From the NCBI GenBank assembly GCA_001692895.1, contig KV748193.1:1798001-1862000 (forward strand): a DNA stretch of 64,000 nt. Reading direction: 5' to 3'. A model generated the notes under the pieces. The model saw only the letters and a program-made list of their open reading frames with translations. It made no database searches and was not told the origin of the DNA. This document shows, one piece after another, positions 1-11,339 of the stretch (position 1 is its first letter; each line of letters starts with the position of its first letter). Origin of the DNA: Cenococcum geophilum 1.58. Its lineage: Eukaryota; Ascomycota; Dothideomycetes; Gloniales; Gloniaceae. The translations under genes and the position numbers were made by a program.

Positions 1-75
1 TATATCTAACGTTTTACGTAAACTTACTATAACCCTTAAAGGGTAAACCTATAACTCGCGAAGTACCACCGCTAC

Positions 76-290
76 TGTGAGGGGATCTTGTAGACAGGGG
101 GCTATAAGGACACGATTGGAACAGGATAGATTGGTGAGAGAGACGAATCCTTGAGGAGGTAAGGCCTCTGGGATTGTGGAGACTATATACTACGGGCACG
201 TGCCTCTGGTACGTGACCGGCAACCATCCGAGGGGCGTCCGGGGGTTGTCCTGAGGGCAACCCGAGGTGTCCGCAATAATATCCCTTACA
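76..290 (-). repeat. 3' LTR of minus-strand chromovirus
   Basis: 215-bp LTR that starts TGTGAGGGG and ends CCCTTACA on the plus strand. It matches 8775-8989 with about 14 differences, all transitions, mostly TpG/TpA or CpA/TpA pairs. This copy keeps the TG...CA ends. Confidence 0.93.
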
Positions 291-2689
291 TTACCCCCCC
301 CCTTCTTACGGTCGGCCCCCGATCGCTATTACTTTNCGGTAGGGAGATTATAAGGGCTTATCCCAGAAGAGGTTCGGAGAGATATTAGAGAGGTATCGGC
401 ATGCCGCTATATATCATCTATCTATCTAACCCCTACTTTAAACTCCTAAAAAACCTTAATAAGGGAAAAATATAACTAAAAAAAAGACGTAAGGATTGCC
501 AGGAGACCCATTAAAAGTCTACTAGAAGTATGCTGGTAACTACCTAGGCTAACATAGAGATTTTTATACAACTCTACTTCTAAGCCTTTATACCGGTCTG
601 CAATCAATTATAAATATTATAGGCAATTTAATATTCCAATATAGTTCTGTAGAACCTTTTAGTATAGGATTTAACGTACAAAGCCTTGGCTTACCATTAT
701 CTTTAACTGCTAAGATATAGTCTATAATTCTTTCTTATAATCCTTTTCTTATAATCCTCTGCGTCACTAACGCATTACTCCTATATTTACCCTTAGGCTA
801 TTAGATACGGTTAAGGTATTAATTAGTCAGTTAAAGAGACTTATCTCTTAAGATTTGGTGCATATGGTTTTAAATCTAGTAGTCCTATACTATATATTTG
901 GCGTAGCTCTACTGCCTAGCAAACAGGGACATTTCGCGATGGCAATTATAGCTATTATACAATTGTTAAGAACGTCTATAACGTTATTCTTTAATACTAT
1001 AGTATCGTTTTAGGTCTAATTTAACCCATATACGTCTTTAATTTAACGTCTTAATTGCCTTCCCCTGGCCACGTAGTTAGTTTTTGTAAGGAAGTAATAG
1101 TTAAATAACTTATACGCGTGTTTCCTTCCTTCTAAATAGCGCTATTATAACGGAGTTATATCAGCAAGGTTACGGCTATTTACTAAAAGGGTATTAGACA
1201 GTAAAGTATAAGGACACCTTTGCTTATTAAGCAGCTCCTTTTCCTTAATACCTTACTTTCCTATTATTAACCTTCGTCCAATTTTAGACGTATCTTTAAT
1301 ATATTATTAAGATTTTCTTCTTTTCCATTAATAATTTAATATGCCTCTTTATTCTCCTACTAACTACTCTTTTAAGTAGATTCCATAGTGTATCCTAGCC
1401 CTACCTTTATATATAGAACCCTAACCTCCGCTAACTCGTAACTAGTACTAGTCCTACCTAAATAATTTTGCCTATACGTCTTTAAAAGACCAGAAATCTA
1501 ATAATAGGATTCTAGAGGCTTATAATAAGACGCACTACGTTAGATCTAATACCTTTAGTTCTTATAATTAATGCATACGTACTAAGAGCGGCAGTTGCGT
1601 TAAGGTAAGCTTTTCTATTCTTAATAGATTTCTATTACTAACTTTAAGCTTTAATAGCCTGGGCCTAAGTAGCGACGTTTCTTTAATATTCTTAACTACT
1701 ATATCGCCCGGGCTCTCTCTTATTCCAGCGTAAATACTAAACAACTTAGCCGAATTTAAGACTATGCCACGGCTATCTACACTACCTATAATTTCTAGTA
1801 AGCTAGCTAGTAACGCCTAATATAAAAGCAAGGTTAGTATACTAAGGATAGGGTAAGGGATAGGGGTAATAAGAAGAAGGTTGCTGTCTACTATAAAAAG
1901 GAGTTTGCGTATACGCGTTAAGTTTCGAAAGAGCATAATATAATACGTTATTAGGTAGGTTACCCTTCGGATACCTACCGGATAGGTAACTAATAGTTGC
2001 CGTAGTAAGGTCTTAGTAGTTCTGGACTATACTAGCCAGCTAACATCTCTATTCATTCTAAGCTTAAGCGTGTCTTTATTAACTATAAGCTTACGCTATA
2101 AGAGCTTTATTGGTATTAGTTTAGACCTAATATTAGTATTAAGCGTTTAAGAGTCTTTACTCTAGCTACACCTTATCGTCCTGCCCCTATTTTCATACCT
2201 ACTTATACACCTACTAAGGCATCTAGATCCTATTCTCGTTAGCCATTACTTAGTGGCCCAATGGATACTAATCCTACTCCTAATAATAAGGCGTAGTGGC
2301 TTTTCAGATTAGGCATTTATGGTTTAGACTTTTAGAATTTGTTCTTATATATAGTAGCAATTAAGGACCTTAATTAGGTGCTTAGGAAGGCCTTATAAGG
2401 CTTTTAGAAAGGGCTTAGAAGCCCTAGGAATAATATTCCTAGTATAGATTAATAAATAGGAATGCAATTCTAGCAAAATGCCGTATTAACTCTATGCTAT
2501 ATACGTGAAAAGGCTAAGGACCCATCCTGCCTTAGGCTATAGCCCTATCCCTATAGTTTCCAGAGCCTATCCATTCCATATCCAATTTAACCTATTTACT
2601 CTTTTTGCGAGCTTTCTTTATAGGTCGCGATAACACCATAGTATTAGAGCGCTTTCTGCGACTTATAGATTATAGACCTTAGTCCTAAT
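291..2689 (-). other. Unassigned 3' portion of the chromovirus
   Basis: About 2.4 kb between the chromodomain and the 3' LTR. It is AT-rich with stops in all frames. No domain was recognised. It could be a long 3' untranslated region, an extra decayed ORF or an insertion. A single N lies near 336, next to the 3' LTR. Confidence 0.5.
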
Positions 2690-2850
2690 ATTCTTTTAGA
2701 ATATCTTCGCAATAATTAAGGTAATCCTCTGGTTCCCATATAGAGTCCTTAGCGGGCCAGCCTAGCCATTTAACTTTAAATTAAAGCTTGTTCTTAACAG
2801 ACTTATAGTATAGTATAGCTTTAACCTCGTACCACTCGCCCACTACTTTA
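2690..2850 (-). pseudogene. Chromodomain relic of chromovirus
   Basis: Minus-strand translation shows FKVKWLGWPAKDSIWEPEDY, the core of a chromodomain (VKW-G-x-D-x-WEP), placed after integrase as in chromoviruses. Such domains bind methylated histone H3 and steer integration to heterochromatin. One stop is present at a former glutamine-type position. Confidence 0.85.
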
Positions 2851-3299
2851 GGGTATTCAATTGGACCTAGACGGAAGTTCTTTTCTAGCGGTAGTCTATA
2901 CTATGGCTCTAGTAGGTTTATATAAAACACTAAATACATATAGGCCATAGATGGGGGTAGCTAGAGACAATAGGCTAGCTTACCAATTTATTCCTTAACT
3001 TAAAAGGGACCTAGGTATCTTACATTAAGCTTCTTTAATAGTCGACAGGTCTTAATATTTGTTAAATATAATAGAACCTCATCGCCTACTCCAAAATGCT
3101 TATTTTAGTGCTTACGGTTATACCAAAGTCTCTACTGCTCTTAGGCATCTTATAGGCTCTACTTTATATACTTCCATTACTCCTCCCATTTCTAGAGGTA
3201 TCCTTATACTCTCTGGTAGATGTCCTTAGACTTCCCAATAGGATCCCATAACTAATTATACGGCCTTAGCCAGTAATTATTGGGTATACTATTAAACCT

Positions 3300-4000
3300 A
3301 AATAGTTAAACGCTATAGGCAATCTAGATTAGTGCATACTTATATAATATATATTGCTTTAAATTATAAGCATACTCCGCGTACAGAAGTAGCTCGCACT
3401 AGTTATCTTACTAGTAGTTTAAATACATCCGTAGGTAAGACTCCAGTTCCTAGTTCTAGCGTTCCGTTTACCCATCCGTTTACAGATAGAAAGCCGTACT
3501 ATACTAGTAGTCTATCTTTAAATGGAAGTATAGATTTAACCAGTACTAACTTATAAAGACGCTGCCCCTATTAGTAATAATAGAGTGCAGCTAATCTACT
3601 TTAAGAAAGCATTTCTCTTTAATTAGGTTAGCGAGCTCTTATACGTTAATCGTCTTATTAACAGAAAGGTATTAGACGTACTTTAAAAACCTATTAATAA
3701 GTATAAGGACCAAATCGTATATTTGTTCTTAGCTATCTTTAGATAGCGGGAGATCCGTAATAAAGTCTATGGCGTAATATTGCTATAGCTTACTAGCGGG
3801 GGGAACTAATTTAAGTAGACCCCACGGCTTATGCCTGCAGATCTTATATACTTAACACTTCTCGCAATAGCTAATATACTCCTTTGCTTCCTAATTAAGC
3901 CTTAGCTAATAGTATTTACGCTAAAGTAATTCTACTATCTTTACTTAACCATAGTAGCCGCCTAGAGGATCATTGTAATTCTTTATAAGAATTTTCTGTC
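3300..4000 (-). pseudogene. Integrase domain relic of chromovirus
   Basis: Minus-strand translation at about 3900-3740 gives a C-x2-C half of the zinc-binding region, then KPWGLLK and DFITDLPLS. The last is the usual first-aspartate motif of Ty3/Gypsy integrase. The rest is broken by stops. Confidence 0.75.
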
Positions 4001-4689
4001 GTAGATTTGCTTCTTATGGTACCCAAACCTTACTACCTCTACGCAGTAGGCCCATCGGGTCCAGTTCCTAATAGTAACGCCTAGTAGCTTCCTTTCCGTT
4101 ACGTTTCCGGTCTACTTCCGTATTAAGAATGGCATAAAAAGCGTCCCTCTATTGTACCTCACGGATAAGATCCATTAACCCTTCGGATAGTTCCTAGGTA
4201 AAAGCTGTTTTGTCCTATACTACTTTAAGTATAAGACTAGATAGTACCATGGATCTTGTAACTCTTTAATGCGCATACGTTAAGAAGGCCGCTACAAAGT
4301 TAAAGTCCTTTAGTTGTTACAGGGCTCCGAGTTCCGATTGCTCTATAGCTTCGCTATTTATTTAAGGGGATAGCTTAGTAATTAGAGATGGTGTATTACT
4401 AAGTTCCGAGAATATATTGGGGACGTCCTATTTAGGTATATTTAGACCCTTATCGGCAACGGACCGGGTACTAGCCGGAACGTCAGTGGAAACCAATAGG
4501 GCTTACACCGCCTAAGACTTAGTGTATAAAGCTGTGGGTACTTAAGCATCCTATACCTAGAGCTTATTCTGCAATATAGGGAGTAAAATATCTATTATCT
4601 ATTTTCCTTCTCCCGTTTTAAAGCCTTTAGTATAGTCTAGCCGTCGTAACGGTTTATTAGCAGGGTTATTTTCTCCTGGCTTATATTTA

Positions 4690-4960
4690 ATCTTAAAATC
4701 AAATCGCGCGAGCTTCTCTACCTATCTGGCTTATTAAGGTATAAGCTCCTTTATAGTTATAAAGTAGCGTAGATTATAGTGATCTAAGAGTACACAAGTG
4801 GTATGGCTCGCGTGCTTAAGGTAGTATCGCCACTGTTTAAAGCAGTCGACTATAGCCAGCAGTTCCTTATCATGGGTATAATACCTAACTTTAGGTCCCT
4901 GGAATTTTCTACTATAAAATACTACTAGTCTTTAATAGAGCTAGGTAGCATCCGGATGCC
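4690..4960 (-). pseudogene. RNase H domain relic of chromovirus
   Basis: The minus strand reads YPYDKELLAIVDCFKQWRYY, a close match to the Ty3/Gypsy RNase H motif with the DKELLAIV core. It lies directly downstream of the reverse transcriptase relic in the expected order. Confidence 0.85.
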
Positions 4961-5279
4961 TATTAAATTATAATAGAATACCAGTAAGGGCAAAATTTGA
5001 TGCATTAATTATTATTATTAATGGCTAATCTAGGTTGAAATGCCGCAGTAATAAAGCTTCTATAAACTTTACGCAAAGTTCCTAAAAGGCCTCCTAAACC
5101 TTTCTAGGCCATAACCATAGCTTATACTATTTAGTTAGTCCCTTCTTAGTTTTCTTCCTTACCGCCTTTAAGCTTTTTGCTCCTTAGGTTAGGTTTTAGA
5201 AAGCTTCCGCAATATAGTTAGATAGGTATTAGGCGACGTCCAAGTAGTTATAGATAAAGCGCCTATAGAAATTAGCAAA

Positions 5280-6010
5280 GCCTAGGAACACTTAAATATC
5301 CCAGTAGCTCTCTAGCTCCGGCCACTTCTAGATTATCTATACCTATACTAGGTCTATAACTACACCTATAGGCGTCACAATATAACCCAGGAACTTAACC
5401 TACTTAGTGTTAAAGATACACTTTAACACTTTAGCGTAGAGGCCCCAATTATCCAAACGTTCCAGCACTTCGCGGACGTGTTACTCGTGTTAATCCTTAT
5501 CTTCTAAATAGATTAAGATATTATCTAAATAGACGACGCATATACGGTTAACTAGTCCCCCTAAGGCTCTATAAATATACAATTAGAATATTATAGGCGC
5601 ATTAGCTAGCCTAAAAGGCATTACTAGATACTTAAAGTGGCCGTATTAAATCTTAAAAGCGGTCTTTTATTTATCCCCTTCTTTAATACGGAGCCTATAA
5701 TAGGCGTCTTATAAATCCAACTTTGTGAAGATCTTCGCCCTAAATAGTTAATCCAGCATTTCACTAACCAGTAGTAGTAAGTAACGGTTCTTAATTATAA
5801 TCTTATTAAGACCGCGATAGTCTATGTATAGCCTTATAGTTCTATCTAGTTTTAGGACGAAAAAAATTAGCATGCCTAACGGCAACTTACTAGGCCGGAT
5901 CCATCCCTTTTCCAGTAAGCTATTAAGGTACTCCCGTAGGATCTTAAGCTCTTTACACAAGAGGTTATAGATAGGAAGGTTTAACAGTTGTTTACCTTCT
6001 TCCAAATTAA
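5280..6010 (-). pseudogene. Reverse transcriptase domain relic of chromovirus
   Basis: An 85-codon stretch (6005-5748) is open and reads as the start of a Ty3/Gypsy reverse transcriptase: the segment that binds the primer end, then KGWIRPS-like and DYRGLNKIIIKNRY-like motifs. Further along the same strand, homology continues but is broken by stop codons. The enzyme would copy element RNA into DNA in the particle. The lone open stretch is a remnant and not a gene of its own. Confidence 0.85.
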
Positions 6011-8774
6011 TTACGTAATCATACTCTAAGTTCTACGGTAAGACTTTAGCTCTCCTACCTAAAAATACCCTTAGTAAGTCCCTTAAGCCTACTAGAATAT
6101 TTAACAAATTAGGGTCGCGTTCGTCCTCCGCATTATTGTCAGGTAAGTCCTAAAGCTCCCTTAAAATACTCGCAGGTAGCGTCGTGCGCTATAGTAGTTG
6201 CTTATACATAGTTACCACTATACGTTAAACCGTTTCATACGGTAGCCAATAAAGGGTAGGGAACTCCTTAATATAGCGTTTAAGGTGCCGTAGTATACTC
6301 TCCGTATATTACTTAAGCCAGAGTAACCTATAGCGGTTAAAGTATCTTATAAGATCCTTAAGATCGCCACCTCCCTATAATATCTCCATAACCTATTTAG
6401 CAGTTCCCCATAGGGTCTCCATTATAGAGGGGTTGTCACCTATACTAAGCTTTATACCCATCTTGCTATTAAATAGGGGTTAGATCTAATACTCCTTTAG
6501 GTATAAAGCATATACTATTTCACCTAGGGCTATATTCTCTAGGATGTCCTTTAGGCTTATTAGTAATATACGCCCTTCTAAATCTTTATCGTTCCACTAT
6601 TTAAAGGCTCCTATTTTAAAGCGTATTTTAGAATCTACTTCTATAAGCTAAGGGTATCTAAGGATAAGGTTATAACCTACAAAGTTAGCCGCCCAGAAGG
6701 GTTGCGGGCTGACCGCCTTGGTACGGTTATATATATCAGCCACTAACACTATAAGCTTATAGGCACTGTATAGCTTAATCCAATACTTATCTAGGAAGCC
6801 TATAATAGGTTTCCGCCACCTTTACAATAGGATAAGTTTATACTCTTTTACCAAATTATATTATATAAGATTAATTTCGGCGCTGCTGTTGTATAGTGCT
6901 TAGAACTGTCGTACCTTACCCATAGGGAGTGTTATTTCTAGCTTAATAGCAATATAGAGAGTCTCTCCTTCCGTATCTTACCCTAGTTGCAGCCAAAAGA
7001 GGTCCGCGACTAGGGCTTTTCTTTTTTTAGATCATTAGTGCAGTTATCACCCTGCTTATTTTTCTAATAAAATCTACCTTCGGAGTTTTCTCTTAACTTC
7101 TTAAAGTGTTCCTGTAAAGGTGCTAGATAGGTATTAGGTTGGCCCCAGAAGTCTTTCCCATTATTTAAGGTTCCTAACTTTAACCCTTCTAAAGTTCTCT
7201 TTAAGAACGGCTTCTTTAAAGGTTAGGTCTACCCTATATTACTACTAAAGTGCCCGCGCTTCTAGTGACCCCCTGGCTTCCTACTGGAAGAGGTCTAGTT
7301 CCTTACCGCGTCTTTAGCGTTTAAAACTGCTCGTTTAAAATCCGTATATATAGTAATCCGCGATAGGGCTCCTACGCGCTTTATTTTGTCACAAATTACT
7401 AGCTTAATTCTAGCCTAGATAAACCCAATCTTCTCCTTCTTATAAATACTACCGTCCTTATTTTTAAAGAGCTCTGGATCCATCTATTAAGTATAAGTTT
7501 CCATAAAGTTTATAAACTGGCGGAAGTCGTAGTGGTCCAGCTATATCCCATTCCAGAATAGCTTTGTATTATCGTATTATACAACATACAGATCTTAAGT
7601 CTATTTCTTTAGAAAGGTTTGCAGCTATAGCTATATAGTAATTTGCTCTTTATTAAGCTAATTAAGTGCGATCTAGTTTAGCAATTGGTCTTTAATCTTG
7701 CTAATAATCCAGCGTATACGCTCTTTAGTATTATTTTATATCATTAGTATCTTAAAGAAGTTATCTACCTTATAAACCCAATCGTCCAACTATTGAGCGT
7801 TAGGTTTATAGCGGAGTTCTAAACTACTAAAGGCCTTAGCCAGTCAGTCTATGTCCTTTTTCCGTTTATAGCGTAGATAACTCTCTAAGTCTTCCACACC
7901 TCCTTAGGTAGGTACTAGGTAACTCCCAGAAAGCCCTTAGCCTTAACTAGGTTATAAAAGAATTTACCTAGCTTAGATTAGACCCTACCAGATCTAGATT
8001 TGCCCTTAGAGGGTTTTAATATATTTATTAATAGCTTCCTCCCGTATAGCTTCTAAGAGCCTTACAACAGCTTCCCAATATCCGTCTTAAAGGAGATTGG
8101 AGTAGGGCTCTTAACCTTCTAAACTTAGGCCTAAAGAGGCTCCTGCTATAGAGGTAGTATTAGTACTAGTAGCTAGTATAGGCTTCCCAACAAGGCTCGG
8201 GTCCTAAGTCAGTAATTAGCTTAGATTACCCAAAGGGGTAGGCCTACTTAGCTCGTAAGCAGTCTATGCACCGCTACTATACTAATTATAGGCCGGTAGT
8301 CTTTCGGGAGGGTTCCGGTTGGTTCCCTAGTTAGACGCGTTAGTATATTCCTCTAGCATTTCTAGCTTAGGGGAAGATCTTAGAGTCGCCTCTAGCGCTT
8401 AATCTTCTAATTGGCCTAGGTGGGGCTAAAGGGGTTCCAGTTACTTTCCGGCAGCGTTATAACCGTTATAAAGGGTGTCTGCGTTTTCCTTAGCAGTAAC
8501 TATAGATATGTAAGAGTCTTTAAGCTCCTAGAGCATCTAGGTATTAGGGCTTATTCAGCCGTCTTACCCAGAGGGTTATATTATCGCAATCTCTCGCTAT
8601 TGGAGGGACCTTCCTACCTTTACGCAACGGCTTTCTATAAGGTATCCGTGGAGTTTCCGTTTAGGTCATTATAAGATTTTAAGGGAGGATAGTAGTTGTA
8701 AACAAATAATATAAATAAACAATCTGGTCCTTAAAGCCGACTACCCTTCTAAAAAAGAGTAGGAAGAATTTAAA
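6011..8774 (-). pseudogene. Gag/protease region of chromovirus (by position)
   Basis: This segment lies between the 5' LTR and reverse transcriptase, where Gag and protease belong. Minus-strand translation around 7640-7480 has an aromatic-rich Gag-like flavour (FWNGI, LDHYDF) but no decisive motif was read. The short open frame at 8420-8674 on the plus strand is antisense and judged a shadow. Confidence 0.5.
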
Positions 8775-8989
8775 TATAAGGGGATCTTATAGACAGGGGG
8801 CTATAAGGACACGATTAGAACAGGATAGATTAGTAAGAGAGACGAATCCTTAAGAAGGTAAGGCCTCTGGGATCGTGGAGACTATATACTACGGGCACGT
8901 GCCTCCGGCACGTGACCGGCGACTATCCGAGGGGCGTCCGGGGGTTGTCCTAAGGGCAACCCGAGGTGTCCGCAATAATATCCCTTACA
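8775..8989 (-). repeat. 5' LTR of minus-strand chromovirus
   Basis: Partner of the LTR at 76-290 and of the same length. Its outer TG is now TA, and several other TpG sites have become TpA, as RIP would produce. The GCTAC duplication follows at 8990-8994. Confidence 0.93.
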
Positions 8990-9343
8990 GCTACCTCCTA
9001 TAATTGTTAACAACGGCAACGGTTCTTACTTTATTAACTTAATTAATAATATGCAATAAAAAATATAATCTAAATAATTTAAACTTCTTGTTAAATGGGA
9101 AGGATATAAAATATAAACTTAGGAAACCTATAACCAGATTAAAACCGATACGCCTTCCTTAGTAAAAGAATTCTATAAGGACTATCCTTCACGGCCTACT
9201 TTAGCTAGATGGACACGATATAAAAGTAAATAATTGCCACCTAATATAAATACACAAAATATAATAGTAGGAAGCTTAAAATTAAAAAAGACTTAAAATA
9301 CGTTATAATGTTTATAATACAATTATATAATACGCAAGATGTT

Positions 9344-9479
9344 AAGGAACTTTAACTGCCGGTTAAAGTTATCTAATTAGTTAGATCCGCCTTACTAAGA
9401 CCCACTATAAAGATATTAGTTCTGCTTACCGCCTTAACCAAGCCAATAGCGATTTTCTATCCTGGGGATGGAAAATCCT
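9344..9479 (+). repeat. Both hairpin modules in the older chromovirus 3' region
   Basis: The 55-bp hairpin repeat lies at 9344-9400 and the palindromic ATTTTCTATCC module at about 9450-9479, close together as in Copia 2, though this host is a chromovirus remnant. The second module is in the opposite orientation to that in the Copias. Confidence 0.7.
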
Positions 9480-9609
9480 AATTAGTCTATTTAACGATAG
9501 AATTGGTAAAACCCTATACCGCCACCCGACGCGAAAACACAACACGCGATAAGTTATAAGTCTTAACTAAAATTAAATTATTTAGACCTTCGGCCAAAAG
9601 GGGGGGTAC

Positions 9610-9912
9610 TATAACGGGACTAGCCTAGTTATAGTAGGAATGTCTTAGTAAAACACTTAATAGATAAATTCTAACGCTTTAACCAAAATCTGCTAGATTA
9701 ATTAAATTACTAAAGTCCGTTAAAGACCGCGTATATATATACGCACGCATCAACCACTAAGCCCCTAACTATTTAATTATATAATTCTCTTGTTATTCCT
9801 TTCTCTTCTTTACGCAACGTCTTGTTCTTAGCGAGAGCTATATACCCTTAGATTTAGATAGAATTTATATTATTCCTTCAAATCTTCCCTAAAGTCTCTC
9901 CGCGCCCTTACA
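9610..9912 (+). repeat. Probable 3' LTR of older chromovirus
   Basis: It starts TATAACGGG (RIP form of TGTAACGGG) just after a polypurine tract and ends CCCTTACA, the same end as the 76-290 LTR family. The partner LTR is outside the window, so the boundaries rest on the terminal motifs only. Confidence 0.5.
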
Positions 9913-10620
9913 AATTCGATTATGCTAGGGACTAGTAGTAAGAAGAGGGGATATTATAGTATTGGGAGGAAAGAAAGATAGAAGATAAGAGAAAAAGTAG
10001 TAAGGGAAACAGCCTTTTATAGTTGAGGTCAAGAGGCAGTCTTGGCGGAGCTACGGTTAAAAAGTAAAACACTTTACCTAAAAAGGAAGCTTCTATTTGC
10101 TAATGCAGTAATATTAATATTCTATTTATATTTTTTTTATTAAAGCCCTTATTAAAGTTTATTTAAAATAAGTGTTTACTAATTCCTTTTCTTTTAATAA
10201 TTTAATATTAAAATTCTGTTAATATTTAACTATATTAATATATATATTAATAGACTACTAAATATAAATAAACTTTAATTATGAAAGTACTATTTAAATA
10301 TTTTTAAAAGCTACTTTATATAGTATTATAGTATTACTATATATAACCTAAATAAAGGAGTTTAGTTAGGGGTTTAGCTAAAGACTTAGTGCTATATATA
10401 TAAACAATTTTTTTTATACTATTTTCTGCTCCTTAATTTAATATTTAGGTTTATAAATTGCCAATTATATAGGAATACGCGTGTTACTTTAATGTATTAA
10501 TACTTTAATTAACTAAGTAGCTATAATATATAGTATATCTCTATATATTTATAACTTTATTTTCTTTTAATTTCCTAAAGTTTTATTAATAAGTTAAATA
10601 TAAATATAGTAGAACTTAAA
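9913..10620. other. AT-rich stretch without recognised feature
   Basis: Long TA-rich tracts and stops in every frame. No domain, LTR or inverted repeat was recognised between the older LTR and the fold-back element. Confidence 0.5.
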
Positions 10621-11095
10621 ATAGGGTTATGACGGCGATAGGGTTATAACGGTCAGCTATTACCGCCTTCCTAATTAGGCTTATAGCTTAGAACACGAAA
10701 ATACTACCCCGCTTTAGCGACCGCTATACTATTAATGTGCATCCCCCCTTTTGGCAAGCGCTCCAAAATTTTAAATATAGTATGCGCATTTAATTATATA
10801 TAAGTAAAAGAGAGAAAAAGAGGAAATATATATTAAGGAAGCGTATATTAAGGAAGTATACGTTAGGCAAATTCTAAGTTACTAACTAGAATAATTTTCC
10901 AAGGCAACTAAAATAGTCTTTACGTATAGCCATAACCATTTAGTAGCAATTAAGCGTGATTAAATATGGCGCGCTTGTTAAAAGGGGGTGGAAGCACCCG
11001 CTAAAAGGGTAGTATTTTGGTGTTCTAAACCATAAACCTAATTAGAAAGGCGGTAATAGCCAACCATTATAACCCTATCGCCGTTATAACCCTAT
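10621..11095. repeat. Fold-back (long inverted repeat) element
   Basis: The left arm (10621 to about 10750) begins ATAGGGTTATGACGGCGATA. The right arm (about 10980-11095) is its reverse complement with a few transitions. The outer end contains TAGGGTTAT twice, separated by ACGGCGA. The arms are over 100 bp with a central AT-rich loop. No clear target duplication was seen. It could be a MITE or a fold-back DNA transposon. Confidence 0.75.
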
Positions 11096-11339
11096 TACCT
11101 ACGTTACGACTTCTGTTTATTTTTTAATATATTTTAAAATAAAATAGATTCCTTCTTTTAAATAAGGTAGATATTTTCCTAAAATAATATTAAGTAAAAT
11201 ATCCTTATTGATATATTTTTATAAAACCTTAAATATTACCAAAGAATTATATTTTTTATAATTAATTAAGTAAAATATATTAATAATAATATTATAAATA
11301 GAATATATTTTAAGATTAAGTATAATTATTTATACTAAG
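11096..11339. other. AT-rich spacer
   Basis: TA-rich sequence between the fold-back element and the LINE relic. Nothing recognised. Confidence 0.4.

Larger units (their letters stand above)
76..8989 (-). mobile_element. Complete RIP-decayed chromovirus (Ty3/Gypsy LTR retrotransposon)
   Basis: Two 215-bp direct repeats (76-290 and 8775-8989) bound the element, and GCTAC occurs just outside both ends (71-75 and 8990-8994) as a 5-bp target-site duplication. On the minus strand the order is gag (inferred) - reverse transcriptase (about 6010-5280) - RNase H (about 4960-4690) - integrase (about 4000-3300) - chromodomain (about 2850-2690), which is the Ty3/Gypsy chromovirus order. A G-rich polypurine tract lies at about 307-291, just before the 3' LTR. 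The frame is broken by many TAG/TAA codons consistent with C-to-T change at CpA, so the element is dead. About 2.4 kb between chromodomain and 3' LTR is unassigned. The element inserted into another chromovirus. Confidence 0.93.
8990..9912 (+). mobile_element. 3' remnant of an older plus-strand chromovirus
   Basis: Plus-strand translation at about 9083-9205 reads LVKWEGYKI then a TW-type segment and VKEFYKDYPS, which is a chromodomain. A polypurine tract (AAAAGGGGGGG, 9597-9606) and a probable LTR follow. The 76-8989 element inserted into this one, so positions 1-75 should be its continuing sequence. The 5' part lies outside the window. RIP stops are present. Confidence 0.7.

Noticed and set aside
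3332..3556. 74-codon plus-strand frame in the first chromovirus
   Set aside because: Antisense to the integrase relic; composition is that of RIP-altered DNA.
10621..10660. Telomere-like TAGGGTTA motif
   Set aside because: Only two isolated units on each arm, arranged as part of an inverted repeat; no TTAGGG array.
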